Source: Schoenoplectus triqueter (Eukaryota > Streptophyta > Magnoliopsida > Poales > Cyperaceae). From it: a stretch of 64,000 nucleotides of DNA. The position numbers and the translations under genes were made by a program. Under the pieces are notes generated by a model that was not told where the DNA came from, did not search any database, and saw only the letters and a list, made by a program, of their open reading frames with translations. The stretch lies in the NCBI GenBank assembly GCA_964058805.1, contig CAXKVV010002174.1, forward strand, positions 1 to 64,000. Direction: 5' to 3'. Shown in pieces: positions 1-10,257 of this stretch. Each line of letters opens with the position of its first letter. Positions within the stretch are counted from its first letter, which is position 1.

Positions 1-1020
1 ATGAGGATTTTTACACACATGATATAACATTTAGAACGATTAGTCAAGACAAGAACATCTTGACGAAGAATAACTGAGGCTTAGACAGCAATATGAGAAG
101 ATATGTCGAGACAAGAACATCTTGACGCTTGATGAAGAATAACCAAAGCTACGACATCAACATGGAGAGATATGTCGACTCTGAGGAAGAAGAACATTAC
201 GATGTCCGAGAGAAGTGACATCTTAATGACTCATCACCATGAGCAAGTAACTCATGACTAAATACGCTCACACAAGGGGTGTAGGGCAACATAGTAATTT
301 TGCACAAGTAATGCAACATATAGAATGATTAGTCGGGACAAGAACATCTTGACGCTCGCTGAAGAATGACTAAAGCTACGACATCAACATGGAGAGATAT
401 GTCAACTTTGAAGAAGAAGAACATTACGATGTCCAAGAGAAGTGACATCTTAATGACTCGGTGTCATGAACAAGTAATTCATGACCATTTGAGCTAGTAA
501 GACTGAACTCATCCGTCGATGAGTTTGTCTTCTGGTTCATCTCCCGAGATTGTGAGATTGAATCGTTCTGTAGTAGATTCATCCACAAAACAGTGAATGT
601 GAACCGTTCTGTAGGTAGGTTCCTTCACTAACACATGCCTCAATGTTAAGCTGGCTCAGTGCTTCAGGTTTAACATTGTGTGTAACTGTGTTTCCTAGGT
701 TTATGAATCGGCTTAGTGCTTCGAATTCATGATCTAGAAGATCGGTGAGAAGAAACACGTGGGCCATATCCACCCTTCTCCAGATTCACCAACCTCAAGA
801 TCAACCGGCTCAGTGCTTCGAGTTGTATTTTGTGTGATTGGTTGTTGACTAGTTAAGATTGAACCGTTCTGTAGTAGGTTTATCTTCTAGATCAACAGAG
901 GTTGAGTCCTTCTGTAGTAGACTCACCTCAAGCCCCTTCAAAGAGGTTAATCTGATCTGTAGTAAGGTTATCTCTTGAAGCGGTAAAGACTGAACCGATC
1001 TGTAGTAGGTTCGTCTTCCA
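1..1020. repeat. Array of short hairpins with constant loops and variable stems
   Basis: About seventeen short inverted repeats lie head to tail. Family I (556-583, 593-628, 855-886, 898-929, 941-976, 986-1017) has a loop close to GTTCTGTAGTA flanked by stems that differ between copies but stay complementary. Family II (641-678, 703-730, 796-832) has a loop close to CGGCTCAGTGCTTCGA. The left part has loops CAAGAACA (43-64, 106-127, 331-352), CGAGAGAAGT or CAAGAGAAGT (195-228, 422-455) and CAAGTAA (238-256, 463-485). 40-265 and 328-487 are two diverged copies of one segment. There is no convincing ORF. The origin is unknown and the array may continue left of the window. Confidence 0.75.
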
Positions 1021-1480
1021 TGGATCCCCTTTTGTGAACCCAGACGACCACTTGACCATCTTTTAACTATATTATTTGCTTCTCCCTTTCAAAGATCCAG
1101 AGGTGCCTCGAGGTTAGTAGCCCAGGGTAATTAACGGTGGGGGCTTGCGCCCACCGGAATCTACAAGAACTCACAATCACTGAAAAAAACCCCCTGAATG
1201 TGCATCCAAATCTCTCTAAACGGCAAAATCAGCCGGCACCTAGCAGATGCACGCTTGGGAGGGATCTCCGTGTCCTTCTTCCGCAACCCATCGCCCAGCG
1301 GCGGTGCGGAGCGCGCGAAAAAGGGTCGCACAAGTTTTTTTTAAGGATTACAAAATAAAGCACGCAGATCTAAATATCCATATAGAATCCATAATTGAGT
1401 TTTAAATCTGCAATTAGAAGTCACTTGGGCTTAGAATTATAGCGTTCTTCCCTAATACGTGGCCATGCTGCCGAATGCCG
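1021..1480. other. Unrecognised stretch, locally GC-rich
   Basis: This stretch follows the hairpin array. 1120-1340 is GC-richer than its surroundings, and the 73-codon plus-strand frame at 1137-1358 resembles nothing I recognise. It could be the edge of a decayed retroelement. I see no gene, terminal repeat or promoter I can defend. Confidence 0.3.
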
Positions 1481-1489
1481 CCGTGTAAA

Positions 1490-2325
1490 AGTATTGGTTT
1501 AATTGGATTTTAGTCGAACCATTAAATTTTTAATTAGTTCTGCTTCTCGTTTAAAAATTCCAGTTCAGTTGAAAAGTTTAGCTAAATTTATTTTCATTCT
1601 TTGATTTGATTTATATTTTTTTTAATCAGATAAACGGAATAAACCGAATAGTTCAGAGTTTATGAAATAAATTAATTTTACTTGATATAAATAATATCAT
1701 ATTAAGGATAATTAGAATATATTTATTTTCTATAGATTTTATTTAATTATTTATTCTATTTTTTGAACTATTTGTTTATTCTATCATTATTTTGGAACTA
1801 TTTGTATTTTTCATCACTCTTTAACTAATGTAATTTTGGTTTGACCAAATAAATTTCGGTTATAATTCAATCGGTTGATATTTTTTAAATTTGATTCAAT
1901 TCATAATTAAAAAGTTTAACTAATTTTATTTTCGTTCTTTGATTCAATTTATGTTTTTAAAATCAGATAAACGGAATAAATTAAATAGTTTAAAAATTAT
2001 GAAATACATTAATTTTATTTGATTTAAATAAAAATCATATTAAAGATAATCAAAATATATTTATTTTCTGTAAATTTTATTTTATTGTTTGAACTATTTA
2101 TTTATTCTATCATTATTTTGAAACTATTTGTTGATTCTATCAATATTTATTCTATCATTATTTTGAAACTATTTATATTTTTCATCACTCTTCGTCTAAT
2201 ATAATTTTAGTTTCGTCAGATAAATTTTGATTTGTAGTTTAATCGATTGATATTTTTATAAATTTGATTAAGTTTATAATTTAACAAATCAAACTAAATT
2301 TCAATCAATGTTACGTTTTGTAGCG
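1490..2325. mobile_element. Two degenerate copies of the GGTTCGGTT-type hAT MITE family
   Basis: Two adjacent AT-rich blocks (about 1490-1890 and 1890-2320) repeat the inner sequence of the intact element at 8724-9225. Both carry GGTTTAATTGG-like text, then TAAACGGAATAAACCGAATAG-like text, and then FATTTA-rich spacer with CTATCATTATTTTG repeats. Termini and target duplications are no longer recognisable, so the limits are approximate. Confidence 0.5.
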
Positions 2326-2372
2326 TTGTCTCTCTACAAAAAGAGAGAAAAAGGGAAACACTAATATTATTT

Positions 2373-2724
2373 GAGAAGGTATCAGTTAACAATGGGTTAT
2401 TTTGACAACCTTGATAATGAGTCTCTAAAAAAATATAAATTTAAAAATAGAAAAAAATTTAAAATGTGTTTTTTTACCTTTAGATTGATGGTCATTCAAA
2501 TTTCATGTAATTTCATTATCATTTGATAATCCGTCAAAGATCATTAAATTGGAGCCGTTGTAAATTGTATGAAAATTTAATGGTCTTTGATAGACTATCA
2601 AATGATAATGAAATTGTATAAATTTTGGATGATCATCAATCTAAAAGTAGAAGAACTTTTTTTATTTTTTAGAGATTCATTATCAGAGTTGTCAAAATAA
2701 CCCATTGTCAACTGATCCCTTCTC
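2373..2724. mobile_element. MULE-type foldback MITE, copy 1 (9-bp TSD)
   Basis: The element is one long inverted repeat. Its left end reads GAGAAGGTATCAGTTAACAA and the right end is the complement of GAGAAGGGATCAGTTGACAA; the arms stay alignable almost to the centre. It is flanked by perfect 9-bp direct repeats ATATTATTT (2364-2372 and 2725-2733). A 9-bp target duplication with long inverted repeats points to the Mutator superfamily. The element is non-coding at 352 bp. Further copies lie near 14325-14655 and 14747-15685. Confidence 0.8.
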
Positions 2725-2733
2725 ATATTATTT

Positions 2734-3625
2734 ACCCCACGTGTTGGAAAACCAGCACGATCTGCCTATTCTGTCTCTCTCTCATAGACTCAATCCAGTG
2801 CACGACTTACATCAAAGTGGTGAGCAGACAATGGATATATAGTGCGCATTTCCTGGTGTGATTTTTCATACACTGTCAGTCTGTCACTGCGTCTTTGGAA
2901 ATTGAAATATGTGGTCAACTCATGGTCAAGCCTTTTTTTCCGAAAATAAATAAAGAAAAGACAACAAATTAAGAAAAAAAATGAACATGCACTTGTCTTG
3001 TTGTGACCACAAGACAAAGTTCACGAGCCCATTAAAATGAATTTATGTTTTTTTTTTATTTAGTTTTTTAACTTTTTATTATGCAGTAATCTTCATGTAG
3101 TAATAATTAAATTTTGTCTCTAGAAATTTACTTAAAAAATAAATATATATTTTCAGCAGTCAAGTAGCAAACCATACAATGCAATCTAAATACTGAAATG
3201 TTACTTGCTTGGACCATCAGTGAATACAAAGACAATTGGAGAGGATCCGAACCGACTATCAGCGTGCATTTGGCCAGAAAATTACAACATTGCATCACAT
3301 GCTACCACTATTGAAAGCTCCATGTCACCAGTTACCTCCAAGCAGCAAGCACAAGACAATTCCCAACCAAAATAAGCCAGGAAAATTAAAATTTCCGAGG
3401 AAGAAGTGGGCCCGGCAGAGCGTCAGTGGTCCCAAAAGTGCACCCCCCTACGGCCCACACCCCTCCAAAGCGACTAAAATAGTATCCATGTAGCAGCAAT
3501 TGATGGCCTACTTTGTTTGGTATTCTACATGATATGATAAGTTTCCTTTTATGTGCAAACATGAGCAGTTACAAAAAAGGCTCAAAGGAAATATTACACA
3601 TCAGACCTTCTACTTTCTCCGATTT
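2734..3625. other. Intergenic, downstream of the FD-like gene
   Basis: This is the 3' side of the minus-strand bZIP gene. No gene, RNA or repeat was recognised. The 85-codon frame at 3236-3493 has no family resemblance and no exon-like borders. Confidence 0.4.
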
Positions 3626-6260
3626 TCAGAAATCTGCTGAATAAGTCCTCCTCAGTTTCTTGGTGGATGCATTGGCAGCAGCTAGTGCAGATTTTAGCTA
3701 ATACAAAACAAATTAAAAGGGTTTTCATTAATTACAGAGGAACTAAAACAGTTTTATTAATCACCTTTGATGTTTGGTATAATTGCATAAGCTGCCAAAG
3801 TACTGCGCATTGATTACTGTTGTGAATAAGGACAGCATGCACAAATTATTACCTTTGATTGCCTGAATTGCAATTATTACTGCGGTTGTGGACCACTAGT
3901 GTAATAAAACGAGGCGGGTCGGGTCGGGATGGGGCAAGTTTGTACGAGTTGGCGGGTTTTGACGGGACGGGTCAACGGGTTTTCACAGAACGGGTTAGGA
4001 CGGATTCATTTTGGGGGTTTGCTGCGATCCGTCGGATCGGGAACGGAACGGATCGCCGGTTTTTTTTTTTTCAAAATTCAAAAACAACCCAATAAAATTC
4101 AAATAAATTCTCAAAATTTCTGAAAAATTCAAAAATAATTATTAAGAAAATTAAAAATATATCACTATTTATATTTTGACCAAATTTTTTTAATTTTTCC
4201 GCATTTTTTTGAATTTTTCCGGGTTTGCACGGGTTTCTCGGGTTGGGTCGAGCAGGTCGGGGACGGGTTTGCACAGGTTGGGCGGGTCGGGTCGGGTCAG
4301 GACGGGTCCAAAACATATCGGATCTAGCATGAGTTTTTTTAAAAAAATTTTGCCCGAGCGTGTGTTAGACCCGCCGGTTTTAACGGGTCGCGGGTCTGAC
4401 GGATCGGATCGCGGCTACGGATTCCGCGGGTCGGGTCGCGGCCACAGGTTCCACGGATCAAATCTGACGCGTTCGGATTTTTTTACAACATTATTGACCA
4501 CAAAATCAAAATGTTAGATCTTTGCATTAATTCCCATCATATTTTTTTCATTTACGAAAATGCATTCAGTTCATTCCAAAACAAATGGAATGATTAAAAG
4601 AGAAATATATTTGGTTTCCTTATGATTTTTTTCTTAAGAAAATGAACATCAATTTCTCATTGCAAGTAGTAGAAACCTCTGGAAAGGAAATACAAAAAAG
4701 ACCAAATTATAAAGGTAAAACATAAAAAAAATGTTTGTAGGGTAACTATGGTTTTAACTTCTCAAAAACAAAAAAAAAACACAAAAAAAAACCAAAAAAA
4801 AAAGGAAAGAGGAAGATAAAAGTAGCGACATAGGATAGTTACCTCTTTACATTGTTCCTTCAGCTTCAGATTTTCCTCCTCAAGCCTTGCAACTTCCACT
4901 TTTAGCTCGTTCATCAGAGCCTATTTTTATTTTTATTTTTATAAAGAAGTAAACATTTTTTATGAACAAAGTGTGGGAAAGCTACATATTTAGTTACTAT
5001 TACGGGACAGAGATGAACTGTGCACAGTTCTCCTTCATATTCTTATTTTACTTTCTAAGGTTCTGTGAGTATTATTATATTTATTAATTATTAATATTAC
5101 ATTACCACATTATCTTTATCTACTCATAATAGATTATATGTTCAATCTCTTATCTGTATTTTTGGGTGAAATATATGGAAATTGCGCAATTCAATTATTC
5201 TTTAAGTGGATACATTTCATGTGGTCAGATAATTTTAATTTACTGTTTTATCACAGATTTCTTTTTATACATGATTGCCAATTGATTTAGGGTCTTTGTA
5301 TCATTCTGAGGTCCTCTTGGATGTTGCTGATATTCAACGGGTGGTGCCGGTGTCTGCTACATTGGATTAGTTGTTTTATTGTGTTTTTTTTTCTGTTTTG
5401 GTTATTGCTGGTATTGTAAATTGTTATATGACTTGTTTACTTTTTGGCAGTACTGTATCTACTGTTCAGATGTTTGGAGATAAGGGTGTTACTTTCGGGA
5501 TTAAGTAGGGGTTTTATCTTTTAATCTGATATGGATGTTTAATTTAGACTGATATTTTATATGTATTTTATGAAAAAAAGAAATGAAAACTAACAGATGA
5601 TTTAATCTGCTTTATTAAAAAAAATTATTAATACAACATTAGAAAAATTGTTTTATTGTTATTTTTTTTGTGGGGGAAAGAGGGTTTACTACCATAAATA
5701 GTTAAATACTAATTGCCACAAATAGGATGTTTCTAGAAGAGGAGTTGAATTCCATCTCCAACTTTATCCACCAAAACGAGAATAGGATAAAGCAGAGACG
5801 AACAGTGACTCCAATTTAACCAGTATACATTAGCTGCTTACTCCAAAAGAAAATAAAATTAATTGACGAAAAATTGTGGCTAGATCCATATACAAACCTG
5901 TTTCCTAGCTCGAGATCTCGTAGCGGATTCTCGGTTCTTCATCAGCCGCCTCTTTTTAGGATCAGCGAACTCATCCGAGTCGCCGGCATCGGCCAGCTGC
6001 TGCTCCAAGGCTCTCTTGCTCGCACAGTAATTGGTTACTTCCACAGGCGTGAGGGACTCATCAATGGAACCCAGCAGCTGGAAATAAGAGGAGGAGAAGG
6101 TGGAGGTGTTCTCCTCTCCGATTTCGGGGATTTGTGCAGAGCTGAGAGAGAGAGAAGTGGAGATGGAAATGGAGGGGCTTGGAATAGGAGCAGGAAGAGG
6201 AATTTGGAATTGATGGTTTGTAAACGTTAGTGTGTCTCTGTCCTTGCCTTGGATTATCAT
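3626..6260 (-). CDS. FD: FD-like bZIP transcription factor (group A), three exons
   Basis: This is a predicted nuclear DNA-binding bZIP protein of the FD/FDP type. In the family, FD works with FT-like florigen through 14-3-3 proteins to switch on floral identity genes. Exons on the minus strand are 6260-5898, 4920-4843 and 3697-3626; all junctions fall between codons with GT-AG borders, giving 170 aa. Visible features are a Ser/Pro-rich N-terminus, the basic region KKRRLMKNRESATRSRARKQ at residues 102-121 with the invariant N109-x7-R117, zipper leucines at 127, 134 and 141, and a C-terminal LRRTYSADF. That tail matches the FD phospho-motif R-x-x-S/T-A-P-F that binds 14-3-3, with Asp in place of Pro. 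The basic region ends exactly at exon 1, as in FD genes. Intron 2 (about 1.1 kb) carries a GGGTC-rich repeat. The start is the first ATG of the open frame. The paralogue FDP or another small group A bZIP remains possible. Confidence 0.85.
3900..4470. repeat. GGGTCGGGTCGGG-rich repeat inside intron 2 of the FD-like gene
   Basis: Two GC-rich flanks (about 3905-4060 and 4215-4460) are built from CGGGT/CGGGTC units and enclose an AT-rich core. This resembles the GGGTC-rich hAT MITEs elsewhere in the window (19274-19670, 28395-29225), but I could not find TAGGGG-type termini or a target duplication. It creates spurious proline- and arginine-rich frames. Confidence 0.5.
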
Positions 6261-6800
6261 TGCTTGTAATTGGTAATCTTTTCTGGGTTTGTTTCTATGC
6301 TTGTGATTTTTTGGTATAGTGGATAGGGAACTGTGTGGGAGATGGAAGGGAGGCGAAGATATAGAGGGAGAAGGTACAGTTGATTAGGTCTTTTTTTTTT
6401 TTCTAAACACTTGTTATTATTTTACTTTTTTTATTATCTTGTCTTTCTGTTTAGCTTTTTCTAGTAAATATTGCTTTTGCAAGCACGTTCTTTTCACTGG
6501 GCCCGAAATATTGTAAAATATAGTCGACACTTAGATTTTTTTTTGCTATTCTATATTAAATACCTTTTGGTAATATTATGGAAGATTTTTAAATTTTTAA
6601 TGCAGTGATCAAAATTGACTTTGAAATTTTTAATTCCAACAAATGTTTTTTTTTCTTTAAGTTATGCATACAGTGGCAACAACCCCAGAGAACCAATATC
6701 CTAACAGCCCCAGAGAACCAAAATCGGTAATATCTGACCCTCATTTGTTACGTACAAAGTAAATGATCAAAATGCTTGTATAATTTTTAACAAAATCTCA
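6261..6800. other. Upstream region of the FD-like gene
   Basis: This is presumed 5' UTR and promoter of the minus-strand bZIP gene. No clear TATA box or other regulatory motif could be defended. Two near-identical short phrases, CCCCAGAGAACCAA, lie at about 6684 and 6708. Confidence 0.35.
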
Positions 6801-6867
6801 ACACGTAGGGTCGGGTTCGGATCGGATCAGATTAATCTATCGGGTCGGATCGATAATTTATATCTCT

Positions 6868-8164
6868 ACATCACACTAATATAATATACAGGGGTGGATG
6901 TAGGATTTTGATCATGAGGGGTCAGTAATCGGATTCAGTAGCATATTGGGTTTAAATTCATTAACTAACCGGTATTAAATAAAAATATTAAAATAATATT
7001 TTTTATATATTAAAAATAATAAAATAATATCTTTTATATATTAAAAATAATAAAAAATAAAAGATAAAATAATAAATAATCATAGCGATAAAGAAAAATT
7101 TTCTCTATAAAACTTTATATTTTAAATTTTTACTAATTCTTTCATTATCTACGATATTAAATATTTTTCTCAATGAAAAATAATCAGACAATTCAGGGAA
7201 TTAGAAATTTGATCCAAGAGGGAGTCAGATTAATAAAACTTTAACCTAAAAGTATTATTTTTTAAAATCCAAAAGTGATCAACTGAACCCTTGCAATATA
7301 CTAAATCCGCCCCTGCTAATAAATATATGTGCTAGATGACTGATTTATATGTGTTTATTATTAATTCATTATTCTTAAAAAAATGTATTTCTTAATTTTT
7401 TCCCTCTTTAAAACACAATATTTTCATTTTTAAACATCAGATTTCTTATTCTTTACCACATATTATTATTATTATTTTGTATGAATAATTGTTAAAAAAT
7501 CTAATTCTTTTTTAAATCTTATCACTATTTCTTATTTCCATTTATCTATTTATATTTCATAATTTAATATTTTTATCTATTAACAATAATTAATTATTTT
7601 ATTTAATCTAATTATTGTTAACTCTAAATTTGTGTTATATTTGTTTTTTCATGTTATCACACTAATTGTATTTATAAGTAAATTAAATAATCATCATGTT
7701 ATACCAAAAAAAATATTATCATTGAAAAATATAATATGTATTGGTAAACAAAATTAATAGCTATAAAAATTAAATTAAATACTATAAAATATAGTTTCAA
7801 AATAGATATAGAGAATAATCGTGAACAAAAGATAGATGATATCATAACAAAAGAATGGATAATAAATAAAATTAAGTTTTGTACAAATTTAGAGTTAACA
7901 ATAATTAGATTAAATGAAAATAATTAATTATTGCTAAAATATAAATTATAAAATTATAAAATATAAACAGATAAATAGAAATAAGCAATAGTTATAACAT
8001 TTAGATTTTTAAAAAATTACATCATTTAAAAATTAATCATACAAAATAATAATAATAATAATAATAATATGCAGTAAAGAATAAGAATATAATGTTAAAA
8101 ATGAAAATATTGTGTTTTAAAGAGTCAAAAATTAAGAATAAACACAAACAACTCCATTATCTAG

Positions 8165-8195
<31 letters not shown>

Positions 8196-8204
8196 GTGCG
8201 ATGT
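6868..8204. mobile_element. Large foldback element split by a hAT-type MITE
   Basis: The outer arms are inverted copies. ACATCACACTAATATA at 6868 mirrors TATTAGTGCGATGT ending at 8204, and the inner arms 7316-7633 and 7882-8204 are complementary over about 320 bp, including ATTAGATTAAAT and the (ATT)n runs. The loop is 7634-7881. The left arm is interrupted at 6889-7315 by a second element. No coding sequence is present. Long arms suggest a MULE-like or foldback transposon; no outer target duplication was found. Confidence 0.7.
6889..7315. mobile_element. MITE with CAGGGGTGGAT / ATCCGCCCCTG termini (hAT-like)
   Basis: The termini CAGGGGTGGATGTAG and CTAAATCCGCCCCTG form an inverted repeat. 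The flanking octamers ATAATATA and CTAATAAA match at 6 of 8 positions, compatible with an old 8-bp hAT target duplication. The element interrupts the left arm of the surrounding foldback, so it is the younger insertion. Relatives lie at 23996-24489 and, degenerate, at 13017-13166. Confidence 0.65.
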
Positions 8205-8715
8205 GCAAATACTTATTTCAGGCCATAAATGTACTTATTTCAATTACGGACCAGGGGTTTTCTTTTTAAAAAAAAAAGCTGGACCGGGTTTAAATTACGG
8301 ACCACCCTATCCGATCCATTTTTTTTTTCTCCATGTTAGTACATGTAAAAAGTGATCTACTCATACTATTATATGGGAAAGTTTTTTTTTATTTTTCTAT
8401 TTTAAAAAAATTGAAAAAACACAGGTCAACTTCTTATAATTTATGTATTATCGAAATCATATATGTGAAATTTTTGTGAAACGATGAGATGTTTGCACAA
8501 TAGCACCCTCATCTTCTTGTTAAAAAATACCTGTGAAATTTATTTCTTATCATGTTGTGATATGTCAAAGTTTGCTTAATAAATCGAATATGAAATGTAC
8601 ATCTCTACCTTCTTTGACTTGCATTCTTGCACTAAGATTTTTATCATCTCTTTGAGCACTTCTGGAAAGAATTAAACATATAAATCTCTACCATCTTTGA
8701 CTTGCAATTAGATAG
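8205..8715. other. Intergenic, nothing recognised
   Basis: AT-rich sequence with poly-T runs. CTCTACC(T/A)TCTTTGACTTGCA occurs twice (near 8603 and 8686), marking a small local duplication. No gene was found. Confidence 0.4.
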
Positions 8716-8723
8716 CCTAAGTT

Positions 8724-9225
8724 TAGGGGTGTGCAAACGGATCGGTTTAATTGGTTTTGAACCGAACCGTTAAATTTTGGACCATTTGGTTCAGTTTTTC
8801 GGTTTAAAAATTTCGGTTCGGTTAAAAATTTTAGCTAATTCGGTTTTTGTTCTTTGGTTTGGTTTTGTTTTCTCTAAATCGGATAAACCGAATAAACCGA
8901 ATAGTCCAAATTTTTTCAAATAATTTTATTTTACTTGATATAAATAAGGATTATATCAAAGATAATCCGAATATATTTATTTTTTATAAGTTTTATTTAA
9001 TTATTTATTTTATCCTTTTTACTATTTATTTTTTCTATCAATTTTTATAACATTTGATTTTTTTTTCTCTCTTTACATGATACAAGTTCGGTTTATTCGG
9101 TTTTCGGTTTATTCGGTTGATATTTTTAGAAGTTTGGTTCGGTTCATAATTTGACAAACCGAAAAAAACTTTGAATTCATATAATTATTTTGGTTTGAAC
9201 CGAACCGACCGTTTGCACACCCCTA
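8724..9225. mobile_element. hAT-type MITE, GGTTCGGTT family, intact copy
   Basis: The termini TAGGGGTGTGCAAAC and GTTTGCACACCCCTA are perfect inverted repeats. They are flanked by a perfect 8-bp direct repeat CCTAAGTT (8716-8723 and 9226-9233), the signature of the hAT superfamily. The subterminal sequence is rich in CGGTTCGGTT on the left and its complement on the right. The element is 502 bp with no transposase, so it is non-autonomous. It is the reference copy for the degenerate relatives at 1490-2325 and 13176-14111. Confidence 0.9.
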
Positions 9226-9233
9226 CCTAAGTT

Positions 9234-10257
9234 TCGTCTGTTTGCTAGACGTATAAATAGTTATAAAGAAATCATACTAATCACCCAAAAAAAATCATAG
9301 AAAACGAATAAGCAATGAGAAAAGCTTCTAGTGTCATTTTCATACAGTTCCCCTGTCAATTTCATTCAAAACGTCGATCTATTAAGTTCTCATCTCTATC
9401 ACAAATCATTTTTTAATTTTTTTTCTCAAGACTTATAATTAAGTACTGTAAATTTTATCCTGATCTGGTGGCCGGTGATTAATTAGATGACCAATTAAAT
9501 AATATATACATAAAGTGCATGCTGTGTTTCATATATTATATCGATAATGTTTGAACTCCATCTTTCAGTGTCCACTCAGTATCCATCTTAATGCAGCAAC
9601 GCGCATGAGAGTGTATATTATTCTACGGAGGACAATGGTTAAACTAAATTTTTTTTATATATTATTTTTTTAATAATCATATGTTATTATAAAATATATA
9701 TTATAATAATTTTATATATACGTGTAATAGACTAAAATACATTTTATTAGATGAAAGCTTTATGTCTTGAAATGAAGTAAACATTTGTTATAATAAAATA
9801 GCTAATTTGATAAAAAGTTGCTGACACTTGTCATCACTCATAATTTGGTTTTGGGACCACAAAATACAATAGCGTTCAATTATTTTCGGGACCAAATTAA
9901 TACGATAGGTCGATAGCTTTCAATCTGCGACTTAGGGAGGATACTTTATAATGATATCCTCTCTATTTGTCTAAACTTAATTTTAATTAATAAGTAATTA
10001 ATTAAATTACATCATAAATAAATTCTAATTAATATAAAATTTAAAACTTAATTAAAAAATGCACAATTAAGTTGAGATACAGATCAAAAGTTCTTGACCA
10101 TATCAGTTTATTTTTCTCTCGAATCATTTCGGTCAGGTCAACTCATTAGATCAGATTAAAAATAACACCTGTAAATAACTGGTAATCATATAAGATTATA
10201 AGCAACTGACAATTATGATCATTCGTCAGTTGATTTTGGGACCGCATAAATACGATA
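9234..10257. other. Intergenic, nothing recognised
   Basis: AT-rich sequence without recognisable gene or element. The phrase TTTTGGGACCRCA recurs at about 9848 and 10234, hinting at old duplicated material. Confidence 0.4.

Noticed and set aside
1..1020. Regular repeats suggesting a CRISPR array or a tRNA cluster
   Set aside because: The repeats are hairpins of differing stems without spacer regularity in a plant genome, and no cloverleaf forms.
4209..4517. 102-codon frame on the plus strand and its antisense partner at 4071-4316 (Pro/Arg-rich)
   Set aside because: It is generated by the GGGTC repeat inside the FD-like intron; composition is pure repeat.
5874..6230. 118-codon plus-strand frame opposite FD exon 1
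   Set aside because: It is the shadow of the bZIP coding exon; the minus strand has clear bZIP motifs and splice borders.
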